From: Bradyrhizobium sp. in8p8
GTDB lineage: Bacteria > Pseudomonadota > Alphaproteobacteria > Rhizobiales > Xanthobacteraceae
Assembly: GCF_000426845.1 (NCBI RefSeq)
Contig: NZ_AUGD01000033.1
Location: forward strand, 1-39,726
Length of the DNA stretch: 39,726 nucleotides
Direction of reading: 5' to 3'
Each line of letters begins with the position of its first letter. Position 1 is the first letter of the stretch. The position numbers and the translations under genes are program-made. This document shows positions 15,200 through 22,348 of this stretch, piece after piece. The notes under the pieces are model-generated. The model ran no database searches. It had not been told where the DNA came from and saw nothing but the letters and a program-made list of their open reading frames with translations.

Positions 15200-17560
15200 C
15201 TAGAACTTGGCCTTGATGCCGGCGTAGAAGCCTCTGCCGTCGGCAGGCAGGAACGCGGCCTGATCCGACGTCGCCCGGTCGACCACCAGCGCGGTCGCCG
15301 CATAGGTCTTGTTGAACAGGTTGGTGATCTCGCCGAACACCCAGAAGGTTTTGTCGATCTTGTATTCGGTGCGCAGGTCGACCACCGCATAGGGATCGGC
15401 GTACAGCGTGTTCATGTTGTCGACCGCAACTTTGGTCGGGCTCCAGCGCACCGCGCCCTGAACCATCCAGGCGTCGGTAGCCTGCAACTGCACTTGCGCA
15501 TAGATCAGATGCGGCACCACGCCGCCAAGCCGGTTGTTGCCGCGCACCGAGTCACGAACGAAGCGGAAGTCCTGATAGGTGTAGGCGAGCCGCCCGGACA
15601 GCCGGTCGGTGAACTTCATCCCGGTGCCGAGTTCGACGCCGAAATGCGTGGTGCGGTCGGCATTTACCGCCGCCAGTGGCGCCCCAGTGACGTCACGTAG
15701 CGTCAGCAGTTCGTTGCCGACCCACGAATAGTAGGTCACCGCATCCCAGGAGAAGCGATCGGTCCGGCCGCGCCAGCCGCCTTCCGCCGTGTTCGCCGTC
15801 TGCGCGCGCAGGTTTGGCGTCGCGAACGCCGCCGCCGCCAGCGCCGGATTGCCCGGTGACGGGCGTCCCGCGCTCGAGTTCGGCGTGCCGTTGAGCGTCG
15901 CGATCAGGTCGTCGTGGGTCGGCGGCTCGAAGCTGTGGCTGCCGGCGACGAAGAACGTCTGCACCGCATCCGGCCGATAGCTGATGGCCAGACTCGGGCT
16001 CCAGCCCGCGTACCGGCGCGAGTAGCTGGTGTCCTGGGTCGCCACCGAGCCGTTCGGTAGCAAGGCAGTCGGATTGGCCGGGTTGTACGCGATCGTCGGC
16101 CGGCGCGCGGAGCCGTAAATGTCGTCGTTGTCGCGGGTCGCGTAGGCGTAAGAAATCGAGGGCGATACCACAAACTGCCTCCAGACCGGGACGTTGGCGC
16201 CGGCGTACAGCGACAGGGTCTGGGCGTTCAACAGGTTGGCGCCGAACTGCGCGCTGGTCTGCCCGCTCTGGTTCAACGCGTAGAAGCGATCGGCCGAACC
16301 AACGGTGTATTGCGCGGTAGTCTCGAACAACGGCAGCAGCGCCGCAGTGGGATTGTAGGCATAGCGCGCCACACCAGTGAAGTCGCCGCCCTGAGTGGCG
16401 CGGACGCCCGATGAAATCGGGAACCGGAACATGTCATCGGTGTAGGTGTAACCTAACGCGAGATCGAACAGATGCGCATCGATCACCGCTGTGGTGCGGT
16501 TGCCGACCATGAACTGGCTCGCCTCGCGCCGCGGCTTGTCACGCACGGCGTTGGGGCCGGGATTGATCGCGACGCCTCCGACCACCGTGGGACCGGCGGC
16601 GGTCTGCCTGGGGTTGGCGTATAGCGCCGCCCTGTTCAGCGGGCCGGCCACGTCGAAGCCGAGATCGGTATAGCTCATGAAGAACCTGGTCTTAACGTTC
16701 TCCGAAAGGGCGACTCCGAGATTGCCGTTGACGCCGACGCGCTCCGACGAATTGTAGTCGCGGAATCCGTCGCGTCGACTGGTCTCGAACTGAAAGAACG
16801 CATCGACATCGTCCTTCCTGCCGCCGACCTGCCCGGAGGTGTTGATCTGGCCGAAGCTGCCGCCGCTGACGCCGATCTGGGTGCCCGGCTGACTCGAACC
16901 GGTCGGCGACACGAAGTTGATCGCGCCGCTCAAGACCGTCGCGCCGAGGCGATTTGCCATGTAACCGCGATATACCTCGATCGAATCGGCCTGTTGTGGA
17001 CTGGCGAAGCCGATGATGAAGGAGCCGTCGGCGCGATTGATCGGCAAGCCGTTCTGCAGCACCAGAACGCCGCGCTCTGCTGGATTCTGCTGGGCGGCGC
17101 CGCGCATCTGGATCCGCGGTTGGTCGTTGGCGCCAAGGAAGTTCTGCACGATCAATCCGGGAATGCCGCTTAGGCTGTTGGCCAGCGACGGGTTGCCGTG
17201 ATCCGCGATATCCTGCTGGGTCATCAGGGCCACGCCGCCGGGCAGCATGTCGAACCGCTGGCGGACTACGCCCGCGGGTTGTACCGAAGGCGTCGCTGGC
17301 GAAGGCGTAACGGCAGCAGTCGGTACACGCCGAGTCGCCGATCGTTGCTGGCGCACGACGGACCGTTGGGGTTGTCGCGTCTCGACCACGATCGGATCGA
17401 GCGTAATGGCCGACCCGGGCGTCGCCGATTGCGCGAAACATGCCTGACTGGCCGACGACAACAGAGCGGCAAGTGCCATCGTCCGCAGCGGTAATTGCCG
17501 GCCGATCCACCGGATCGCCTGGATCATGTCATTGTCTTTTATATGCCCGGCCACGTTCAT
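15200..17560 (-). CDS. TonB-dependent outer-membrane receptor
   Basis: 786 residues from ATG 17560 (AGGGG seven bases upstream); a longer frame to 17812 has no start signal. A signal peptide (MALAALLSSASQACFA then QSATPG) is followed by a TonB box ITLDPIVVETR, an R/Q/P-rich linker of about 50 residues, a plug domain (PSLANSLSGIPGLIVQNFLG, QPRIQMRGAAQQNPAERGVL, DSIEVYRGYMANRLGATVLS) and a 22-strand barrel ending in ADGRGFYAGIKAKF with the terminal aromatic. FecA-like in style. With the importer and nnrS genes just downstream it likely brings a chelate across the outer membrane. The substrate (iron, copper or another complex) is not shown; I saw no extra signalling domain. Confidence 0.93.
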   Translation of the reverse strand: MNVAGHIKDNDMIQAIRWIGRQLPLRTMALAALLSSASQACFAQSATPGSAITLDPIVVETRQPQRSVVRQQRSATRRVPTAAVTPSPATPSVQPAGVVRQRFDMLPGGVALMTQQDIADHGNPSLANSLSGIPGLIVQNFLGANDQPRIQMRGAAQQNPAERGVLVLQNGLPINRADGSFIIGFASPQQADSIEVYRGYMANRLGATVLSGAINFVSPTGSSQPGTQIGVSGGSFGQINTSGQVGGRKDDVDAFFQFETSRRDGFRDYNSSERVGVNGNLGVALSENVKTRFFMSYTDLGFDVAGPLNRAALYANPRQTAAGPTVVGGVAINPGPNAVRDKPRREASQFMVGNRTTAVIDAHLFDLALGYTYTDDMFRFPISSGVRATQGGDFTGVARYAYNPTAALLPLFETTAQYTVGSADRFYALNQSGQTSAQFGANLLNAQTLSLYAGANVPVWRQFVVSPSISYAYATRDNDDIYGSARRPTIAYNPANPTALLPNGSVATQDTSYSRRYAGWSPSLAISYRPDAVQTFFVAGSHSFEPPTHDDLIATLNGTPNSSAGRPSPGNPALAAAAFATPNLRAQTANTAEGGWRGRTDRFSWDAVTYYSWVGNELLTLRDVTGAPLAAVNADRTTHFGVELGTGMKFTDRLSGRLAYTYQDFRFVRDSVRGNNRLGGVVPHLIYAQVQLQATDAWMVQGAVRWSPTKVAVDNMNTLYADPYAVVDLRTEYKIDKTFWVFGEITNLFNKTYAATALVVDRATSDQAAFLPADGRGFYAGIKAKF

Positions 17561-18232
17561 CGCTATCCCCTGTCCGCTCGATCGTCGGGCATGATGCCGG
17601 TGTCCCGCGCGTCGATGCAGTCCGACGTTCTTCAAGAAATGGAAGGTCGCCATCGCACGTCGAACCGCGACACGGGAAATCCCACCCCCCGATCCGTACT
17701 TAGACGCCGACCTTTCGGATTTGATCTCGATGGCAAGCAGGCTTTCTCGACCGGCAGCGACCATACAAAAGCGTCCGGCCCGACCTTTTGCTTTGGCGCA
17801 AACAACTCTCATTCGCAGGACGCGGCCGATTGATCAGCGGGCGACGGGACACATGTCGAAGGCCTTTCAGTACATCAAATGGTCGAATCTAGCAGGCTTC
17901 CTCTCAACCGCCGACCGCCCCAAGGCGCTTCGCTTAGCGCTGAAAACCAGCGCTGCCCAGCGCGGGTAGAAGACACGTAGCTGGCGCGGCCACGCGCTCG
18001 ATCTCGCGCCAAATTTAGAATTTCTCTCACTTGATTTTGCGAGTGCGCCTGCAAATTAGAATCTCTCGCAACAGATGCATCGTTTGCTCCCAGCACAAGC
18101 TTCTTCGCGAATGCCGCAAATAGCTTCGCGGCCCGTGCAGAGCGGCCTCGCCCTGCGGCGCTTTAGGACAGGCCGACGCGACGTGCGCGGCGTGAATGCT
18201 GAAGAAGAAACCATGAATGCAGGGGCAAGTGA
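17561..18232. other. Upstream region of the TonB receptor
   Basis: About 670 bases with no convincing gene. A 39-codon plus frame at 17852-17968 (MSKAFQYIKWSNLAGFLSTA) lacks support. The only notable structure is an AT-rich pair of direct repeats at 18011-18028 and 18053-18069. Confidence 0.3.
18011..18069. repeat. Two AT-rich imperfect direct repeats
   Basis: AAATTTAGAATTTCTCTC (18011-18028) and AAATTAGAATCTCTCGC (18053-18069) share most bases and are 42 bases apart. Such TTAGAA-type elements resemble rhizobial iron-control (Irr) sites, but neither copy is a full palindrome. They lie about 165 bases before the secreted relic at 18233 and 450 bases before the TonB receptor. Confidence 0.3.
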
Positions 18233-18465
18233 ATGATCGGGGCGAAGACGGCAATCGGAACGACGACGCGCGTCGTCGGCGTCGTCGGCGTTGTCGTGCT
18301 GGTCGCCATGATGGCGTCCGCGCACACGGCGAAGGCGCAGAGCGCGCAGAAGATCTCGGCACCGTCGTGATCACCGCCAAGACCGGCACCGTTGCCTCTC
18401 CACTACGCCCGCCAGCGCCGGTCTCGGCGGACGACTCGGCGTCATTCGCGGCCCCGCAGCGATGA
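18233..18465 (+). pseudogene. Exported protein remnant with TonB-box-like segment
   Basis: ATG 18233 opens a clear signal peptide: VVGVVGVVVLVAMMASAHTA then KAQSAQ, ending at a stop at 18368. In the +1 frame the reading continues as AEDLGTVVITAKTGTVASPL to a stop at 18465. DLGTVVITA resembles a TonB box, so this may be the eroded N-terminus of a TonB-dependent receptor or a small secreted protein with one frameshift. AGGGG lies about ten bases upstream. No barrel sequence follows. Confidence 0.38.
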
Positions 18466-18574
18466 GGGAATGGGATATAACCAGCCTTGTTCCGTCGTAG
18501 CATGGCGGATGAGGAGGACCGACGTCCGGGCGTCGTTACTATGAAGTCGCGGACCTCAAAGCCTCGGCGCTCCC

Positions 18575-18851
18575 CCATGGCGGCGCCAGCGCGCACGATT
18601 ACGTAGCACGGCCAGGATCAAGTGGAGGTATGCCCATGACGGTGGCTGGTGCGCGATGATCAGGAGCTCGACCCGGGAGGTGGCTTGAAGACGGCGAACT
18701 CGCCGCTCGCCGGCAGCCGCTGCTCCAGATAGTAGAAGCGGAGCGGCGCGCTGCCAGTAGCATTGTAGATCAGAAGGGGCAGCACGGGGGCAGAAGACAT
18801 CAGAAGCGTGATTATGCCGGCGCACATGGCCGAGAGCGTGGAGGTCTGACG
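18575..18851 (-). pseudogene. S26/TraF-like signal peptidase relic
   Basis: The minus strand encodes TLSAMCAGIITLLMSSAPVL, PLLIYNATGSAPLRFYYLEQ and LPASGEFAVFKPPPG, which match the start of TraF-type S26 peptidases (membrane anchor, IYNxTxSxPxGxY, G.FAVFxPP). A frameshift near 18670 leads to LLIIAHQPPSW, after which similarity fades. The Ser context (NATGSAP) is present but the catalytic Lys region is lost. Such genes travel on conjugative or integrated elements, in line with IS fragments next door. Confidence 0.38.
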
Positions 18852-18898
18852 CCAAGGCTTCGTGTGATCGCCCTGTCGCCTGCACCGTTCATTGCGCC

Positions 18899-18957
18899 GG
18901 TCAGAGGCTGCGAAGGCCCGGTGCCCTTTGTACGCGACAGCATCGCGCCGATCCATG
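18899..18957 (+). mobile_element. ISL3-family transposase fragment
   Basis: The plus strand reads RSEAAKARCPLYATASRRS, nearly the same as RSEAAEAQCPLCTTASRRIH in the transposase entering at 39485, and the DNA is alike over about 60 bases (compare 39577-39636). One zinc-finger cysteine has become Tyr. It is embedded between the TraF-like and cytochrome b561 relics; no inverted repeat remains. Confidence 0.55.
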
Positions 18958-19300
18958 GCTGGCTGATATCAAGCCCGATTCGACTTCGAACAGTGGGAAT
19001 CAAGGGCACCATCGCCCAAGTCGCGCACGTGCTGCTCGTCATCCTACCGGTCGTCATGTGGCAAGCGGGATCGGCGTGTCGCGCTGTCGGGTGCAGGCGA
19101 GCAGCTTCGGCGGCGCGCCGGGTCCGCTGCCGGATCTTAAGAGATTTCGTCCGCGCGTCCCTCACGGCATCGGAGCCCGTATACTGCTCGCCCTCGTGGT
19201 GTTGCACGTAGGTGCCGCGGTCTATCACCTTCTGGTGTTGCGCGACCGGTTGCTCGAACGACTCTCCTGGAGGACGCGTCAATGGGGAAGGCGAGGGAGC
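18958..19300 (+). pseudogene. Cytochrome b561-like relic
   Basis: Two plus frames give GIKGTIAQVAHVLLVILPVV then MWQAGSA, and further on PHGIGARILLALVVLHVGAA with VYHLLVLRDRLLERLSW. The helix with HVLL and the last helix LHVGAAxYHxxVxRDxxLxRM are typical of prokaryotic di-haem cytochrome b561. The first helices are absent, replaced by the ISL3 fragment, and a frameshift separates the two blocks near 19070-19140. The family moves electrons from quinol across the inner membrane; this copy is dead. Confidence 0.55.
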
Positions 19301-19468
19301 ATAATCGATCCTTCTTGGACTTGATTGGCAGCTCGAGTGCCACTTTCTTGCCGCCAAGCCCGTCGGCGCGGACCGACGACGGAACCCAGATGAACGTCCC
19401 TGTCGCATCCTAACTAAGACGCACAGCTACAGCTTGCCAGCCAGCTTATCCCGTGCCCGACAGGACAG

Positions 19469-20341
19469 TCATGCTGCGATTGACCACGACCCCATGAGGG
19501 CGTGGCGGGCATCACCTGCAAGCGATAGTCCGAAATCCAGGGCATCCGGCTTGCGAAGGGCGATGAGAATGGCATCGGCGTCATAGAAGACCGGACCTTT
19601 GATCCATAAGATGAGCGTTCCCGGTTCGCCGCCGAGTTGCCCGAGACGATCAAGACAGAGGCCTGCCGCGCGCTGCGGATGCATGAAGGCTGTCGGGAAA
19701 CCGAACCGGCGCGCATAGCAGCGCCACAGGTGGATGCCATTGTAGTCGCCCGTCAATCCGCCGAATGCCCAGCGACCGGATCCGGGCGTTTGAAACTTTG
19801 CAACCTCGACGGCTGCCGAGAGGTCGGGCAACGCAGGTTGCGGACAGTTGACCTCTGCCGGGCCGAAACGTCCCCTATAGAAATATGTGATCGTACTTTC
19901 CCAGTCGCAGCGGTCGCCACTTACCAACCGGGTGTGGAGGTCGACCTCAATGCCCTTTTCGACCTCGCGATGCCCGCCGATGCCGGTTTCGAAATCGTAT
20001 TCGGAGCCGTGATCAAGCGGGGTGTGCCTGACGAGGCGGTTGCGTGTTTGTAACGCGTTCCAAATCGGCAAGGGAAATGCCGGATGCGTCAGCAAGGCCA
20101 TCTGCAAACGGAAGCCGAGCACGTGCGGGTAAAGCACACACCGGGCATCTCGGCCGGTCGCCTGATGAAAGCTTGCCTCGTGGCTTCCTCCTATGCGAAC
20201 CCCGGTCCAGCGCTCGACAAGGAGCGGGAATTTCGGTCGTACCGGAAGGCGGGGAAATCGCAGTAAAGCCCGCGTCATGAAGGCGAGTGCGGACGGCGGC
20301 CGCCGATGCTGTTCAATGGTGGCGGGGTTCATGACCGCCAT
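19469..20341 (-). CDS. MaoC-like (hotdog) acyl dehydratase domain protein
   Basis: 290 residues from ATG 20341 (other in-frame starts: ATG 20332, GTG 20392). The C-terminal part contains GLTGDYNGIHLWRCYARRFG followed by FPTAFMHPQRAAGLCL, which matches the MaoC hydratase motif (SGDxNPIHxdxxxAxxxGF..xxxHGM); the catalytic D and H are present (D of GDYN, H of IHL). The N-terminal half resembles the first hotdog repeat of two-domain MaoC proteins but is weakly conserved. The family hydrates enoyl thioesters. It is divergent from a tetR gene over a palindrome, so it is probably the regulated target. No other lipid gene is nearby. Confidence 0.65.
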   Translation of the reverse strand: MAVMNPATIEQHRRPPSALAFMTRALLRFPRLPVRPKFPLLVERWTGVRIGGSHEASFHQATGRDARCVLYPHVLGFRLQMALLTHPAFPLPIWNALQTRNRLVRHTPLDHGSEYDFETGIGGHREVEKGIEVDLHTRLVSGDRCDWESTITYFYRGRFGPAEVNCPQPALPDLSAAVEVAKFQTPGSGRWAFGGLTGDYNGIHLWRCYARRFGFPTAFMHPQRAAGLCLDRLGQLGGEPGTLILWIKGPVFYDADAILIALRKPDALDFGLSLAGDARHALMGSWSIAA

Positions 20342-20401
20342 CTCGTCTGGTTTCCAGTGGATTTCTCGGCCATAGTGAGCATTGAGAGGCACCCATGCAG
20401 A

Positions 20402-20420
20402 TATATAATATTATTATATA
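20402..20420. promoter_or_regulatory. Perfect palindromic operator candidate for the TetR protein
   Basis: TATATAATA-T-TATTATATA is a perfect 9+1+9 inverted repeat in the space between divergent MaoC-like and tetR genes. It is made only of A and T in a strongly GC-rich region and overlaps where -10 elements for both genes would lie. Its size and position fit a TetR-family dimer site controlling both directions. Confidence 0.55.
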
Positions 20421-20432
20421 ATACCATTCTAT

Positions 20433-21047
20433 ATGATAGTCAAGAAGAGCAAATCGTCGCGCCCGCGAGCGGCCCACGGCCAGCGCCGACACGACCTGAT
20501 GGATGCGGGACGCGCCTGTTTCGCGGCATCGGGCGTCGGAGGCGCGACCGTCGACGATATCCTTAGCCGCAGTGGCGCCAGCGTCGCGAGCCTCTATCAG
20601 CACTTCCAAGGCAAGGACGGGCTTGCGGCCGAGCTCTATCTCGAAGCGATGGACATGTTCTTCGCCAAAGCTCGGGAGCGCCTTCGCCGGGCCGAAACCA
20701 CCGCCGACGGCGCCAAGGCTCTGGTGCGGGCCTATTTCGACTGTGCGGAAGCCGACCCGGCAGCGGTCTCCTTCCTGATCGAAGCGCGCGACTATCTCGA
20801 AAAGACGCGCTATGCTGCCGAGATCGAACGGAAGAATGCGGAATTCATGCCGGAAGTGGCGGCATGGTTTCTTCAGAAGATTAGGGCGCGCAAACTGCGC
20901 GATATCGCCCCGGACTACATCATGGCGATTATCGAGGGGCCGGCTCGCCACTATGTGAAGCGCTGGCTGGCATCGCGGACGCCGTCGCTGAAGGAAGCTC
21001 GCGAAGTGCTGGCGCAAGCCGCCTGGGACGCCTTACGGGAACCTTAG
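20433..21047 (+). CDS. TetR/AcrR-family transcriptional regulator
   Basis: 204 residues. The N-terminal helix-turn-helix is clear: RHDLMDAGRACFAASGVGGA, TVDDILSRSGASVASLYQHF and QGKDGLAAELYLEAM at about residues 16-68. The C-terminal ligand domain (YFDCAEADPAAVSFLIEARD, AEIERKNAEFMPEVAAWFLQ) is of the type with helices 5-9 and no obvious metal site. The ATG at 20433 begins 13 bases after the end of the palindrome at 20402-20420, and there is little room for a strong ribosome-binding site, so a leaderless or weakly translated message is possible. Likely represses itself and the divergent MaoC-like gene; the effector is unknown, perhaps an acyl-CoA by context. Confidence 0.9.
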   Translation: MIVKKSKSSRPRAAHGQRRHDLMDAGRACFAASGVGGATVDDILSRSGASVASLYQHFQGKDGLAAELYLEAMDMFFAKARERLRRAETTADGAKALVRAYFDCAEADPAAVSFLIEARDYLEKTRYAAEIERKNAEFMPEVAAWFLQKIRARKLRDIAPDYIMAIIEGPARHYVKRWLASRTPSLKEAREVLAQAAWDALREP

Positions 21048-21074
21048 ACGGAAAAACCCGCGCGCAGCTATGTC

Positions 21075-21093
21075 CGCGGCCAGCATGGCCGCG
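21075..21093. terminator. GC-rich hairpin after tetR
   Basis: CGCGGCCA-GCA-TGGCCGCG is a perfect 8-base stem with a 3-base loop, 27 bases after the tetR stop. No T-run follows, so it is at best a weak intrinsic terminator or a transcript-stabilising stem. Confidence 0.4.
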
Positions 21094-21237
21094 AGAGAGC
21101 ACTCTGATCCGCACAGATTGTCGCCAGATAGTGCGTAGATCGCTTATGATAGAAGTAAGTTAGTGGCGCGATGTTTCTGCTTGCAATTGTCGGGATCAGG
21201 CGTCGCTGTCGTCGTCTCGAGAACACTTGTTTAATGG

Positions 21238-21402
21238 ATCAAGGCTGGCCTTGCGGTCACAACAGGAGTTGTCTGCGGCGACGTGATCTTTCTGATCCTG
21301 GCGGTCATCGGCTTTTCGGCTGTCGCGGCAACGATGGAATCGCTATTCCAAGCGATCAAGTACGCATGGGCCGCCTGTTTAATTTGGCTTGGGCACGTCC
21401 GC
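21238..21402 (+). pseudogene. LysE/RhtB exporter fragment
   Basis: The plus strand reads IKAGLAVTTGVVCGDVIFLI, LAVIGFSAVAATMESLFQAI and KYAWAACLIWLG, the first-to-third helix region of LysE/RhtB amino-acid exporters (G...G...GD..., then K..GA.YL..LG). A stop codon two codons before this block and loss of all later helices show it is a fragment. It abuts the second cytochrome c relic. Confidence 0.6.
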
Positions 21403-21462
21403 GCAACGGCATCCTCGGCTGACCGGGATGCGCGCCGCGCGGACAGATTGGAACGACAGCTA

Positions 21463-21775
21463 CTACTTGGTCTTGCCGTCGGAGTCGTTTTTGCTCAAGG
21501 TAGGCGCAGTGATTCTTGGCTTCCGCTCGTTCTTGATGCCGGCGAACGCCATCTTGGTGTTGGGTACCCTGGCCTTGGGTTCCTTGATGTAGTCGAGGAA
21601 GTTGGACTCATCCCAAGTGATGCCCGAGTTCTTGTTCGCATCCGAATAGCTGCAGCCCGCGACCGAGCCCGACTTGCGGCCGTCTAGGCCGTTGAACGCG
21701 GGGCCAACTTTGTTCTTCGCCATCGGACCGACATCGTGGCAGCTCACGCATTTCTTGAATGGGCGCCAAGGAAAA
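21463..21775 (-). pseudogene. Class I cytochrome c relic, copy 2
   Basis: The minus strand encodes FKKCVSCHDVGPMAKNKVGP (haem-binding CVSCH at 21736-21750), AFNGLDGRKSGSVAG, YSDANKNSGITWDESNFLD, YIKEPKARVPNTKM and AFAGIKNE, then loses frame by one missing G near 21518 and ends SKNDSDGKTK. A c2/c550-type soluble electron carrier is indicated. There is no signal peptide or start: upstream of the haem motif the sequence is unrelated. It is almost identical in DNA to copy 1 at 1310-1575 but in opposite orientation and with different breaks. Confidence 0.75.
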
Positions 21776-22005
21776 CAGATAGCTTCGACGTTTCCACAGC
21801 TTACCTAATTCTCGCAAATAGATGAAGCGCGAACGCGTGCACTCCAATTTAGACTAAACTGCACGCGTTTGTACCCGTTTGACCTCGGTGCATATGAAGC
21901 CAATTTCGTTGGGAACGCCGCTAGCGCGGATATCGGCGAGCATTGTAGGCGATGCAGCGATAGTTGGGTGCTAACTTTCGAATTTGAGAATCCAGGCACT
22001 AGAGG
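21776..22005. other. Intergenic stretch, nothing recognised
   Basis: About 230 AT-richer bases between the cytochrome relic and the hydrolase remnant. No coding pattern, hairpin or promoter that I can support. Confidence 0.25.
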
Positions 22006-22086
22006 CTAATTCGAATTCATGATCGGATAACCGTAGCCGTTCTCCTCAAAGAAGAGCTTCACGTTGCCCGAAACGGTACAGGGCAT
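22006..22086 (-). pseudogene. Alpha/beta-hydrolase N-terminal remnant
   Basis: A 26-codon minus frame gives VSGNVKLFFEENGYGYPIM before a stop. VKLFFEENGxGYPII is the usual opening of alpha/beta-fold hydrolases, just before the HG oxyanion motif, which is missing here. The gene has been truncated after the second strand. Confidence 0.42.
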
Positions 22087-22114
22087 CACCCAACTGCGCC
22101 CCGCGCAAGTCGCG

Positions 22115-22345
22115 TCACGCCTCAACGGCGGATAGCCACAGATCCCGCTTCGACCGTGGGATGGCAAGCTCGACTTTCATTTCCAGCACAAAGTTGACAA
22201 GCGTCGAGACCTCCCAGCATCGATGCAGTTCGGATGTCCCACGAAGCACCGCCTCCGTCTCCATCCTTTGCCAATCGACGTCATCAGCAATTTTGGTGTA
22301 AAGCAGTCGACTATACTGGCGGGCAGCGCGGCGGTAGTGCCGCAC
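22115..22345 (-). CDS. Hypothetical protein after moeA, 76 aa
   Basis: A frame that opens with GTG four bases beyond the moeA stop and ends at 22115. It contains ETEAVLRGTSELHRCWEVST then LVNFVLEMKVELAIPRSKRD and a C-terminal LWLSAVEA, with coding-like composition in the second half. AAGGAG overlaps the putative start so initiation is doubtful, and the real protein may be a fragment of a longer gene. No family recognised. Confidence 0.3.
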   Translation of the reverse strand: MRHYRRAARQYSRLLYTKIADDVDWQRMETEAVLRGTSELHRCWEVSTLVNFVLEMKVELAIPRSKRDLWLSAVEA

Positions 22346-22348
22346 TCC

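Noticed and set aside
17563..17812. 84-residue N-terminal extension of the TonB receptor
   Set aside because: Would bury the signal peptide; ATG 17560 has AGGGG and gives a normal leader.
18027..18596. 189-codon minus-strand frame
   Set aside because: Arg-rich shadow of the plus-strand signal-peptide remnant; no motif.
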